Source: Bacteroidales bacterium
GTDB lineage: Bacteria; Bacteroidota; Bacteroidia; Bacteroidales; UBA10428
Assembly: GCA_016929525.1 (NCBI GenBank)
Contig: JAFGIP010000114.1
Location: 92,763-156,762, forward strand
DNA: 64,000 bases
Reading direction: 5' to 3'
Positions 28,945 through 37,440 of this stretch are shown here, in pieces. The position numbers and the translations under genes were made by a program. Position 1 is the first letter of the stretch, and each line of letters opens with the position of its first letter. The notes beneath the pieces were generated by a model that worked only from the letters and a program-made list of their open reading frames with translations, did not search any database and was not told where the DNA came from.

Positions 28945-30867
28945 ATGAAAAAGTCCATTATTTTAGTTCTGGCATTATTCTCAGTTTATTTCAGTGCGCT
29001 TAGCCAAAGAAGCGAAAGTGAAATTGCTCTTAAAGAGTATTTCATTGATGCTGAGTTTTTCCTTGCCCAGGAGTTTTATATTGATGCACTTAACGATTAT
29101 CTGCAGGTGTCAAGAAGAGGTTATGAAGATAACGCAAATATTAATTACCGGATTGGTATTTGTTATTTAAATATTCTAGGGCAGAAAGATAAAGCAATAG
29201 AATATTTCGAAAAGGCAAGAGCTTCAGTTTCTTTAAAATATAGAGAGAGCTCATTGGGTGAAAAAAGGGCCCCGATCGACCTTTATTTGTATTTGGGTAA
29301 TGCATATAGGGTGAATAATAAATTAGATAAGGCAATTGATGCTTATAACACATATAAAAGTCTGTTGCCCGAAGAAGAATCAGAACTCCATAGTTATGCC
29401 AGCAAACAGATTGAAGCATGTAATATAGCTTCAGAATTTATGAAAGAACCAGTCGATGTTATCTTCACCAATCTGGGACCAAAAATTAACGACAGCAACG
29501 AAAATTACAAAGCAGTGATCTCGGGTGACGGCCAGACCCTGGTATTTATGCGCCGCCTTCCGTTTTACGATGCTGTATATTTTTCTAAAAAAGAAAATGG
29601 TGAGTGGACCGAACCATTAAATATAACTCCACAGATCATGTCAGATGGTAATCAGTTTGTTTCGTCACTTTCATATGATGGAAAACTGATGTTTCTTACC
29701 ATAGAAGATGAGTATAACAGCGATATAATGAAGACCACATATGTTGATAACAGGTGGACAAAATCTGAACGTCTTGGGTCCCACATCAATACAAAATATT
29801 GGGAATCACATGCAAGTATATCAAAAGATGGAAGAAAATTATATTTTACCAGTAACAGAAAGGGAGGTATTGGTGGAGTTGATATTTATATCTCAGAATT
29901 AGGAGATGATGGGAAATGGGGTGAACCCGGGTTGATGAGTGATCATATAAATAGTGATCTGAATGAAGATACACCATTCATTTGTGAAGATGGAAAAACT
30001 CTGTATTATAGCTCTCAGGGTTTTACCAGCATGGGAGGATACGATGTATTTGTAACGCTTTATGAAGGAGAAAGTGGTTGGTCTGTACCTGAGAATCTGG
30101 GCTATCCGCTGAATACAACCGACGACGACCTGTTTTATTATCCATGGAGAACCGGGGCGATCGGTTATATGGCACGTTTAGAAGAAGATGGCTTTGGGTC
30201 AACTGATATTTATGAAATCAGGTTTCCGAAACAGATTGAAGAGGTACCCATAACTGAAGCGGAGGTTACCCGGGATACAATTATTAAAGCCGAAACTCCT
30301 ATCGTGGAAGAGCTTATTGAAGCTGTTGTTAAACCTGAAGTTGAAGCAGAACCTGAGACTATTCAGGATACAGCGGTTAAAACCGAAACTCCTGTTGTAG
30401 AAGAAATAATTGAGGCTGTAACTATTCCCGAACCTGAATCCCTTATTAAAAAAGTTGAAATAAAACCAGTATTCTTTGCATTTGATAAATCAACCTTATC
30501 TGATGAGGGTATTGCTGAGTTGAATAAAATTCTGCAAACAATGAATGAATTTCCGGATATTAAAGTCCAACTGACAGGATACACTGATGCATTGGGACCG
30601 GCAGAGTATAATATTCACCTGTCAGAAAGAAGGGCTATGTCGGCTATGAAATACCTGATAACAAAAGGAATAGATGCTACAAGGCTTAGCGCTGTTGGAA
30701 AAGGAGAAACTAATTTTATTGCACCAAATACTAAAGAAGATGGATCGGATGACCCTGAAGGAAGAAAATATAACCGCAGGGTAGAGTTTGAAATATCCGG
30801 AATTGACAGTAAAACATTGATTATAAAACGACTTAATCCTGTTCCTGAAAAGCAGGCCATAAAATAA
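28945..30867 (+). CDS. TPR-PD40-OmpA protein without CRD (array member C)
   Basis: The 640-residue protein has a signal peptide (MKKSIILVLALFSVYFSALS), a TPR region (about 25-165), and a PD40 propeller (about 175-425; LYFTSNRKGGIGGVDIYISE, LYYSSQGFTSMGGYDVFVTL). In place of the carboxypeptidase-regulatory fold there is an acidic Pro/Val/Glu linker (about 430-505) that contains an internal repeat. A C-terminal OmpA domain (about 508-622) has FFAFDKSTLS, LTGYTDALGPAEYNI and YNRRVEFEI. It is probably periplasmic and bound to peptidoglycan. It has its own candidate promoter and a strong terminator directly after it, so it can be expressed separately from its neighbours. Confidence 0.85.
   Translation: MKKSIILVLALFSVYFSALSQRSESEIALKEYFIDAEFFLAQEFYIDALNDYLQVSRRGYEDNANINYRIGICYLNILGQKDKAIEYFEKARASVSLKYRESSLGEKRAPIDLYLYLGNAYRVNNKLDKAIDAYNTYKSLLPEEESELHSYASKQIEACNIASEFMKEPVDVIFTNLGPKINDSNENYKAVISGDGQTLVFMRRLPFYDAVYFSKKENGEWTEPLNITPQIMSDGNQFVSSLSYDGKLMFLTIEDEYNSDIMKTTYVDNRWTKSERLGSHINTKYWESHASISKDGRKLYFTSNRKGGIGGVDIYISELGDDGKWGEPGLMSDHINSDLNEDTPFICEDGKTLYYSSQGFTSMGGYDVFVTLYEGESGWSVPENLGYPLNTTDDDLFYYPWRTGAIGYMARLEEDGFGSTDIYEIRFPKQIEEVPITEAEVTRDTIIKAETPIVEELIEAVVKPEVEAEPETIQDTAVKTETPVVEEIIEAVTIPEPESLIKKVEIKPVFFAFDKSTLSDEGIAELNKILQTMNEFPDIKVQLTGYTDALGPAEYNIHLSERRAMSAMKYLITKGIDATRLSAVGKGETNFIAPNTKEDGSDDPEGRKYNRRVEFEISGIDSKTLIIKRLNPVPEKQAIK
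30273..30426 (+). repeat. Imperfect direct repeat in the linker of member C
   Basis: Two copies of about 60 bases start at 30273 and 30367. They encode DTIIKAETPIVEELIEAV and DTAVKTETPVVEEIIEAV, separated by a Pro/Glu spacer. The differences are mostly conservative, so the copies look old and constrained as a flexible linker. Confidence 0.6.
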
Positions 30868-30875
30868 GGTTTTTT

Positions 30876-30902
30876 AAAGCTGCCTCGTTGGCAGCTTTTT
30901 TT
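30876..30902 (+). terminator. Rho-independent terminator after array member C
   Basis: AAAGCTGCC and GGCAGCTTT form a perfect 9-bp stem with the loop TCGTT, followed by seven T residues in total. It begins 9 bases after the stop codon. Confidence 0.9.
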
Positions 30903-30956
30903 ATCTGCAGTACCTGCCTCTTAATAACTTAACTTAATTTTGATTGCCCTTTTTGT

Positions 30957-30964
30957 TATATTTG
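30957..30964 (+). promoter_or_regulatory. Likely -7 element for array members D and E
   Basis: TATATTTG matches TAnnTTTG and ends 21 bases before the ATG at 30986. TTTTG occurs upstream at 30938-30942, but with a spacing shorter than usual. The site follows a strong terminator, so a promoter is expected here, and it favours the ATG over the TTG at 30944. Confidence 0.45.
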
Positions 30965-30985
30965 GTCAAGCCAAACTTTCCGATA

Positions 30986-32305
30986 ATGAAAAAGTATCCT
31001 TTTATAATATTATTTACATCATTGCTGCTTATTTCATATCGAGCCGGCAACCAGGATGAAGACTCAATGAAAGAACTATTTAACGAAGGTCAGTACTTTT
31101 TCAATCGTGGTGATTATCAGGATGCTCTTCATTTTTATCTTCAGCTTCTAAGCAAAGATTCTTTAAATGCTAATTTTAATTTTAAAGCCGGCGAATGCTA
31201 CCTGAATATTCCAGGTAAGGAAACACAGGCGATACCGCATTTTAAGATAGCAGAGAAAAAAATTGTACCTAAAAAAAGCTATAATAAAAGAGATTTCGGG
31301 GAAACAGATGCACCGCTGCATTTGTACTTTTATTTAGGTAATGCATATCGAATTGATAACCAGTTGGACAAGGCGCTGGAATGTTATAAGAAATTTATGG
31401 ACTCTCCGTTTTTTTGGAATAACTATAATCAGGACCTGGTAGAACGTGAAATCAGATCATGTGAAAGGGCAAAGATAATTCAGGATGCACCTTTGCAATT
31501 TGAAAAAATAAAGCTTGATAGTAACTTTAATACAAGATTCTCAGAAGAGTTTCCGGTGATCTCAGGTGACGGGCATACAATGGTGTTTATTCGCCGGCTT
31601 CAGTTTTACGATGCGGTTTATTATACAACAATTAAAAACGGAGTATGGGAGAAGGCAGTTAATATTAACCCACAAATTATATCCGACGGTGATTTCTATC
31701 CAACAGGTTTGTCGTATGATGGTACAAAACTACTTCTAGTAAAAAGAACACGAGATGAAAGTGATATCTGCATCGCTTATTTAAATGATGGCATATGGAG
31801 TAAGGCTGAATATATTTCAGGCAAAATAAACTCAGGTGCCAGGGAAACATATGCCACATTTGCTCCGGATGAAAACTTAATATATTTATCAAGTAATCGC
31901 GCGGGAGGTAAAGGTGGATTCGATATTTATGCATCTCATAAGTTATCGGACGGTAGCTGGAGTAAACCTAAAAATATGGGTAAGGTAATTAATACCATCG
32001 GAGATGAACAATCACCCTGCTTCTGCTATAGTCAACAAGTTTTATTCTTCAGCTCAAACAATCATTATAATATGGGGGGATATGATATTTTCTACAGCAG
32101 AAAGATTGGGAAAAAATGGTTGATACCTGTTAATTTGGGATATCCTTTGAATAATACCGGGGATAATCTTGGTTATTACCCTGCAGCAGGCTGCCGGGAA
32201 GGTTATTATACTTTTTCGAAAGAACAGGATTCAGATATTTATTTTATAAAGATAAAGTCGGAAAATGTATTGAATTATAAAGATTTGGACACACAAAATA
32301 AATAA
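30986..32305 (+). CDS. Minimal TPR-PD40 protein (array member D)
   Basis: The frame is open from a TTG at 30944, but the ATG at 30986 gives a clean signal peptide (MKKYPFIILFTSLLLISYRA) and lies just downstream of a -7 element. The 439-residue protein contains only the TPR region (about 25-165; YFFNRGDYQDALHFYLQLLS) and the PD40 propeller (about 170-425; IYLSSNRAGGKGGFDIYASH, LFFSSNNHYNMGGYDIFYSR). It has neither CRD nor OmpA domain nor membrane anchor, so it should be a soluble periplasmic or surface scaffold, perhaps assembling with an anchored paralogue. Member E follows 11 bases downstream. Confidence 0.8.
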   Translation: MKKYPFIILFTSLLLISYRAGNQDEDSMKELFNEGQYFFNRGDYQDALHFYLQLLSKDSLNANFNFKAGECYLNIPGKETQAIPHFKIAEKKIVPKKSYNKRDFGETDAPLHLYFYLGNAYRIDNQLDKALECYKKFMDSPFFWNNYNQDLVEREIRSCERAKIIQDAPLQFEKIKLDSNFNTRFSEEFPVISGDGHTMVFIRRLQFYDAVYYTTIKNGVWEKAVNINPQIISDGDFYPTGLSYDGTKLLLVKRTRDESDICIAYLNDGIWSKAEYISGKINSGARETYATFAPDENLIYLSSNRAGGKGGFDIYASHKLSDGSWSKPKNMGKVINTIGDEQSPCFCYSQQVLFFSSNNHYNMGGYDIFYSRKIGKKWLIPVNLGYPLNNTGDNLGYYPAAGCREGYYTFSKEQDSDIYFIKIKSENVLNYKDLDTQNK

Positions 32306-32316
32306 AATATCAACTA

Positions 32317-34317
32317 GTGCTTGTTTCATTAATAAGAAATATTCGGTACTATGGAATTTTTATAGTATTAACCTATTTCCATATTATAGCTTCGGGACAG
32401 GCCACCGGTGATCCCCGTGAAGATTTTCTTTTCGGCGAGTTTTATATCGAACAGCAACAGTATACAAAGGCATTACCATTTTATTTATCAGCTTTGGAAG
32501 CATATCCGGATAACAGTAATTTCAATTACAGGGTAGGTCAATGTTATTCTACAATGATTGGCCAGCAACATCTTGCTTTACCTTATCTTGAAAAAAGTGT
32601 AAAAGATATCAATGAGAATTATGTTCCGGGAAAATTTAAAAATACCGGAGCTCCAATTGAGGCATGGCTTTTTTTAGGCGACGCCTACCATCGTGTAAAC
32701 GACCTTACAAGTGCATCCTATGCATATAATATATATAAGCAGATGGTTGGAACTTCAGACAAACAACGTTATGAGATGATCATGACAAAAATAGACGCCT
32801 TGGGTGTTTCTTTCGAGCAGCAAAGAAGTGAAGAGGATATTCGGATGCTGAATTTGGGTACCATTATTAATACAAGATTCTCAGATTATAATCCTGTTCT
32901 TAGCGGTGACCAGAAAATCATGATATATACTCAGTTTCTGGAATCGTTTGACAGGATTGTTATTACAAAAAGAACTCCGGAGGGATGGGCTGAACCCATA
33001 GATATCACTGCAGAACTGGGATCACAGGGCGATTGCTATACAACAGCTTTATCGATTGATGGCAAAGAACTGTACGTGGTTAAGCACAGCACTTACGATC
33101 ATGATATTTATTTTTCAACATTTGTCGATACAGCCTGGACACCGATAAAACCCATCTCCGGAAAGATAAATAGTAAACACAGAGAAACTAGTGCTTCAAT
33201 TAGCGGTGATGGACAAACCCTTTATTTTGCAAGCGACAGACCAGGTGGGGCAGGAGCCCTTGATTTATATTCTGCTGAAAGAAAAGGGAATGTTTGGGAT
33301 AATATTCAGAATCTGGGAAATATTATAAATACTGAAAAAGATGAGGATGCACCATTTATTTCGCACGATGAAACAATCTTATACTTCAGTTCCAATGGCC
33401 ATTTAACTATTGGCAACATGGATTTACTGGTATCAGAGGTAGATGAAACCGGTTTATGGAGTAGTCCGGTTAATATCGGTGCACCAATGAATACAACTGA
33501 TGATGATATTTTTTATCAATATTTCAACGATACACGCACAGGTTATTTTTCACGCGATATTCCTGAAGGATATGGTAAGAATGATATCTATTTAATTCAA
33601 ACCGGTAAAGACCCTGAATTTATATTTGATGCAGGAGTTGAAATAAAACATATTAACAAGGATTATGATTTATTGGCTGTTGATTCAGTCGCTGTTTACG
33701 CCGATAATGATGTCACAGGGACTGTTGAACAAGAGATGATTGTTACGGAACCTGTTAATTCAGAAGCTGCTGTTGCTTTGGCTGTTAATCCCGATGATAT
33801 TGTTCCGGAAGCTGTTGAACCAAAGGAAATTGTTTCGGAATCTGTTGATTCAGAAGCTGCTGTAGCAGTAATTGTTAATCCCGATATTATTGTCCCGGAA
33901 GCTGTTGAACCAAAGGAAATTGTATCAGAATCTGGTGATTCTGGGGTCGTTAACTCGGAAGAAAGTTATCAGGTGATCGAAAAAAAAAACTATGAGGATT
34001 CACTCATATCGATAGCTTTTGATACACTTGGCGGGTTGCTTACTGAAGATATCGATTTTGATACAGAACTCGATAGTCTGCCAACCTACACCATCCAAAT
34101 TATGGCATTAAAAAATCCTGTTGATAAAGGATATTTTAAAATTCAACCTGTTGTCGTTTCTTCCGGTGATGATGGTCTTTACAGATATACTTACGGTGAA
34201 TATAAAGGGTGGACAACAGCACTGACAACACTGGAAAACATTCGGAACAATGGTTTTGCAGATGCATTTATTCGCAATATAATATCAGTTCAGAATTATG
34301 GCAACATAGAAAGATGA
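32317..34317 (+). CDS. TPR-PD40 protein with repeat linker and SPOR-like C-terminus (array member E)
   Basis: The 666-residue protein starts at GTG; no in-frame ATG precedes the signal peptide (about 1-28, ending near HIIASGQ). A TPR region (about 30-165) and PD40 propeller (about 175-430; LYFASDRPGGAGALDLYSAE, LYFSSNGHLTIGNMDLLVSE) are followed by an acidic linker with two 30-residue repeats (about 480-539). A C-terminal domain of about 77 residues starts PTYTIQIMALKNPV and resembles SPOR domains, which bind denuded peptidoglycan at division sites. The SPOR assignment is from pattern only. The stop overlaps the ATG of the GNAT gene (ATGA), so the two are translationally coupled. Confidence 0.78.
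   Translation: MLVSLIRNIRYYGIFIVLTYFHIIASGQATGDPREDFLFGEFYIEQQQYTKALPFYLSALEAYPDNSNFNYRVGQCYSTMIGQQHLALPYLEKSVKDINENYVPGKFKNTGAPIEAWLFLGDAYHRVNDLTSASYAYNIYKQMVGTSDKQRYEMIMTKIDALGVSFEQQRSEEDIRMLNLGTIINTRFSDYNPVLSGDQKIMIYTQFLESFDRIVITKRTPEGWAEPIDITAELGSQGDCYTTALSIDGKELYVVKHSTYDHDIYFSTFVDTAWTPIKPISGKINSKHRETSASISGDGQTLYFASDRPGGAGALDLYSAERKGNVWDNIQNLGNIINTEKDEDAPFISHDETILYFSSNGHLTIGNMDLLVSEVDETGLWSSPVNIGAPMNTTDDDIFYQYFNDTRTGYFSRDIPEGYGKNDIYLIQTGKDPEFIFDAGVEIKHINKDYDLLAVDSVAVYADNDVTGTVEQEMIVTEPVNSEAAVALAVNPDDIVPEAVEPKEIVSESVDSEAAVAVIVNPDIIVPEAVEPKEIVSESGDSGVVNSEESYQVIEKKNYEDSLISIAFDTLGGLLTEDIDFDTELDSLPTYTIQIMALKNPVDKGYFKIQPVVVSSGDDGLYRYTYGEYKGWTTALTTLENIRNNGFADAFIRNIISVQNYGNIER
33754..33933 (+). 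repeat. Two tandem 90-bp repeats in member E
   Basis: The 90-base unit occurs at 33754-33843 and 33844-33933, in frame, each encoding 30 residues with EAVEPKEIVSES near the end. A third unit begins and then decays. The two copies differ mainly by scattered substitutions. Being a multiple of three, the copy number could vary without frameshift. Confidence 0.8.
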
Positions 34318-34853
34318 TGGAAAAACAAAATCTGAGAATATCGTTGCGAGCCCTTGAACCATCAGATGTTGACATACTTTATGATTGGGAAAATAACTGT
34401 GATATCTGGTTTATAAGTAGTACCCTGAGGCCATATTCCAAATACATACTGAAAAAATATGTCGAAAATTCTCACCTTGATATTTATGAAACCAGGCAGC
34501 TTCGAATGATGATTGATCTTATTGAAGATAATAAGAAAAGAACAGTTGGATCAGTCGATCTGTTTGATTTTGATCCGTTTCATCTTCGCTCAGGTGTAGG
34601 AATCTTAATAGCAGAAACAAAAGACCGTAACAGGGGTATTGCTACTTTAGCTTTAATAGAGATCATTAATTATGCTTTTAACATATTGAAGTTAAACCAA
34701 CTGTATTGTAACATTGCTGTTAAAAACAAAATTAGTCTGAAACTGTTCAAAAATATGGGGTTTATTGTTACCGGAACAAAAAAGCAGTGGTTAAAAACAA
34801 ATGAGGGTTATGATGATGAATATTTTCTGCAGCTAATAAATTACTTCAAATAA
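34314..34853 (+). CDS. GNAT family N-acetyltransferase (RimJ/SpeG-like)
   Basis: I place the start at ATG 34314, which overlaps the member E stop; a second ATG follows at 34317. The frame extends upstream to 34209, but that part is the shadow of member E. The 178-179-residue product has the Acetyltransf_3 pattern: ISLRALEPSDVDILYDWEN at the N-terminus, the acetyl-CoA loop ETKDRNRGIATLALIEII and the NKISLKLFKNMGF segment. Such enzymes acetylate protein N-termini, polyamines or sugar amines; the substrate is not evident. Its location between array member E and the SPOR protein makes it part of the same transcription unit. Confidence 0.82.
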   Translation: MMEKQNLRISLRALEPSDVDILYDWENNCDIWFISSTLRPYSKYILKKYVENSHLDIYETRQLRMMIDLIEDNKKRTVGSVDLFDFDPFHLRSGVGILIAETKDRNRGIATLALIEIINYAFNILKLNQLYCNIAVKNKISLKLFKNMGFIVTGTKKQWLKTNEGYDDEYFLQLINYFK

Positions 34854-35010
34854 TTTAGTAAAATGCTTTGAATTACTTTTTATTACATAATTTGGGAGAT
34901 ATTTTTTTTCTTCGTAAAGAATTAATTTGTAAATTAAACAAAGGATTGCAATTACATGTCCTTATGTTAAGATTATTAAATAATTGCTGCGAAGTGTAAA
35001 AACGGTGTCG

Positions 35011-36624
35011 TTGAAAAAAAAGAACATTAATAAAAATTTCAGGTTCTGCCTTATCATCATTATGCTGATACTGGCATCATCAAATACATATAATCAAACC
35101 ATTAGCGATTTATATAATCTTGTAAGTGATAAAAAAGATAAAAAGGCTATAGAAGGTGCTGAGAAAGAAATTGAAGAGGCAGGGAAACTGGTTCAGGAAG
35201 CAAATAAATATTACAATGAAGCACTGGAACTGCAAACGAACTACGAATTTGATGAAAAAACTCTTCAAAAGAAACTTGAGAAAGCAGAAAAATCAGCTGT
35301 GGATAATCAGCTAAAAGCTGATAAACTGTATGCCAGTGCTTACAAGTCAATATTTGAGGTTTGTCAGAAACAGGTAAGTTCCGCCGGCGAAACTGCCGGA
35401 GATAGCTACAGAAGAAGTGCTGAAGACCTGATGGAGAAGGCAAAGATTAAACGCAAAGATGCTGAATATACTAAAAGTGTATACGAAAAAGCTGCACTAC
35501 TTAACGACGCTGCCGGTCTGGAAAATGCTGCCATTGAAAATATGATTCTTGCTTTGCAGGGAGGCAGCGGTGTTCAACCATCTTATACCGAGGATGTCTC
35601 ATCCGGTATGATTGAATATCCGGAACCAATTGAAGGTACGTACACCTACCAGGAACCCACAACAACCGGAACTGTTACACAGGTTAGTGAAGATCTTGCA
35701 CTCGATCAAAATGTGATAAATAAATACGATAGTTATGTTTCCGATCCATCTATTCCCGATCCGGTGATGGTGAATACCTATGGCGTAACAGGTGTTGCAG
35801 ATGTATCAGTAGATGTTGCACGGGATTATTTATATGAATACCAAACCGGTGATGTTTCCGATTATGCGTACACACAGGAGCAATATGCGATCGAAGATAC
35901 TATCTCATCAATGGTTGGTACTGAAACAACAGCATACACAGGCACAGAATATTCAGAAATAGCTTATGAGTCAACTATATCTGAATCAGAAGGAACTCAG
36001 GTGTCTACTGAGCCAGCTTATAATACTCGTGAGGAAATGGATGTATTTTCTTCAGTACAATCAGAAGGAGTGCGCTTCTCTGTACAAATTGCTGCAAGCC
36101 GGGCACCGTTGTCAAGGCCACAGATCGAGGCTATATTTAAAGGGAATGAAACGGTAGAGGTTTTAACGGATGGTAACTGGATAAAATACAGGATAACAGG
36201 ATTCAGGTTATTCTCTGACGCAAACAGAGTAGCACTTAATTCAGGTGTCAGAGATGCATGGGTAATGGCAATGGATAAAGGGAATACCGTTAATCTTGTG
36301 GAAGCAAGAGAAATGACAAGAGTGATGGAAGCTGATGTAAAGAGAAGAGGCAGGCAGTCCATTACAAATGAAACCGACTTTTATGTGCAACTTGCTGCTG
36401 CAAGGATGAGATATACTGATCAGAGAATAGAAAGTTTATGTAACACTTACGGAGCATGTAGAGAAATTGTTGAAGAAGGATGGTTTAAGTATCAGATATA
36501 TGTTGGACCGGATTACAATAAAGCTGTTTTAATAAAGAATAATATCGGCGGGCAATCTTTTGTTGTTGGTTACCAACAGGGTAAAAAAGTGAAATTATAC
36601 AAAGCAATACATAAAACGAAGTAA
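35011..36624 (+). CDS. Exported coiled-coil protein with two SPOR-like domains
   Basis: No ATG precedes the signal peptide. Candidate starts in frame are TTG 34984, GTG 35005 and TTG 35011; I chose 35011 because it gives KKKNINKNF directly before the hydrophobic stretch (537 residues). After the signal peptide comes an Ala/Glu/Lys-rich coiled coil (about 25-190). A Tyr/Thr/Val-rich low-complexity region follows (about 190-345). Two SPOR-like units start at about 353 (RFSVQIAASRAPLSR) and about 455 (DFYVQLAAARMRYTD). SPOR domains bind glycan strands lacking stem peptides. It precedes the Wza/Wzc genes by 17 bases and should be co-expressed with them, suggesting it positions the export machine on the cell wall. 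Confidence 0.75.
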   Translation: MKKKNINKNFRFCLIIIMLILASSNTYNQTISDLYNLVSDKKDKKAIEGAEKEIEEAGKLVQEANKYYNEALELQTNYEFDEKTLQKKLEKAEKSAVDNQLKADKLYASAYKSIFEVCQKQVSSAGETAGDSYRRSAEDLMEKAKIKRKDAEYTKSVYEKAALLNDAAGLENAAIENMILALQGGSGVQPSYTEDVSSGMIEYPEPIEGTYTYQEPTTTGTVTQVSEDLALDQNVINKYDSYVSDPSIPDPVMVNTYGVTGVADVSVDVARDYLYEYQTGDVSDYAYTQEQYAIEDTISSMVGTETTAYTGTEYSEIAYESTISESEGTQVSTEPAYNTREEMDVFSSVQSEGVRFSVQIAASRAPLSRPQIEAIFKGNETVEVLTDGNWIKYRITGFRLFSDANRVALNSGVRDAWVMAMDKGNTVNLVEAREMTRVMEADVKRRGRQSITNETDFYVQLAAARMRYTDQRIESLCNTYGACREIVEEGWFKYQIYVGPDYNKAVLIKNNIGGQSFVVGYQQGKKVKLYKAIHKTK

Positions 36625-36641
36625 TTATTAAAACTGTAGAT

Positions 36642-37424
36642 ATGAAAAGTAATTACATTCCCCGGCTAAAGTCATGGTTAATATGGGTACTGCCAGTTGC
36701 GCTGGTAATGTCTTCCTGTGTTTCTCAGAAAAAAGTGAAACTGATTCAGGAAAAGACTACAAAAGAGATGACTACTACGTTTGAAAATCCAAGGGTTACT
36801 ACTTACAGAATTCAAACAGGTGATCACTTGTATGTAAGGGTCTATAGTGTCGACCCAAAAACAAGTAAGTTTTTTCAATCTGATTTTCCATACTTAATGA
36901 ATTCAACGTACCAGTATTTAAATACTTATGTTGTTGACGAGTTTGGTTATATTTCATTTTCATTTATTGAAAAGCTATATGTGAAAGGTCTTACTGTTCA
37001 GGAAGTTCAGCAGGCTATCCAAACACAGCTCGATGAGTATTTTAAGGAAGCAACTGCTTATGTCAAGCTGGTTAACTTCCAGGTAGGTGTGCTGGGTGAA
37101 GTAAGTGCTCCCGGCAACTTTACAATTGAACAGGACCAGATCAATGTATTTCAGGCTATTGGTCTTGCAGGAGGGATTACCGAGTATGGTAACTATAAGG
37201 AAGTTAAGTTGTTGAGGCAAACACAAAATGGTTCGGAGGTTCACCTGTTAGATCTCACAGATAACAGGATACTTGAATCACCATACTATTATCTGATGCC
37301 AAATGATGTGATATATATCGAACCCAGAAGTACTAAATCATGGGCATATTCGCAGTTTCCCTATCAAACATTATTCTATTTATTCTCGATAGGTATATTG
37401 GGAGCTGCACTGTTCATAGAATAA
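36642..37424 (+). CDS. Polysaccharide export outer-membrane lipoprotein, Wza family
   Basis: The 260-residue protein has a lipoprotein signal with lipobox VMSSC (Cys26). It has the Poly_export domain (about 50-140; YRIQTGDHLYVRVYSVDP, YVVDEFGYISFSFIEKLYVK) and a SLBB domain (about 143-225; VGVLGEVSAPGNFTIEQDQI). It ends in a hydrophobic helix (about 240-258) that in Wza forms the outer-membrane pore. It exports capsular or exopolysaccharide. Only one SLBB domain is present, as is usual in Bacteroidota. The Wzc-like kinase starts 16 bases downstream. Confidence 0.92.
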   Translation: MKSNYIPRLKSWLIWVLPVALVMSSCVSQKKVKLIQEKTTKEMTTTFENPRVTTYRIQTGDHLYVRVYSVDPKTSKFFQSDFPYLMNSTYQYLNTYVVDEFGYISFSFIEKLYVKGLTVQEVQQAIQTQLDEYFKEATAYVKLVNFQVGVLGEVSAPGNFTIEQDQINVFQAIGLAGGITEYGNYKEVKLLRQTQNGSEVHLLDLTDNRILESPYYYLMPNDVIYIEPRSTKSWAYSQFPYQTLFYLFSIGILGAALFIE

Positions 37425-37440
37425 AGCTAAAATACCAGTT

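Noticed and set aside
30944..30985. Longer start (TTG 30944) for array member D
   Set aside because: The candidate -7 element at 30957-30964 lies inside this part, and the ATG at 30986 opens a normal signal peptide.
34209..34313. Longer N-terminus for the GNAT gene
   Set aside because: This stretch is coding sequence of member E in another frame; the ATG at 34314 overlaps its stop, which is the usual coupling arrangement.
34922..34937. AT-only palindrome TTAATTTGTAAATTAA before the SPOR protein gene
   Set aside because: Such AT palindromes of this length are expected by chance in noncoding DNA of this composition; there is no further support.
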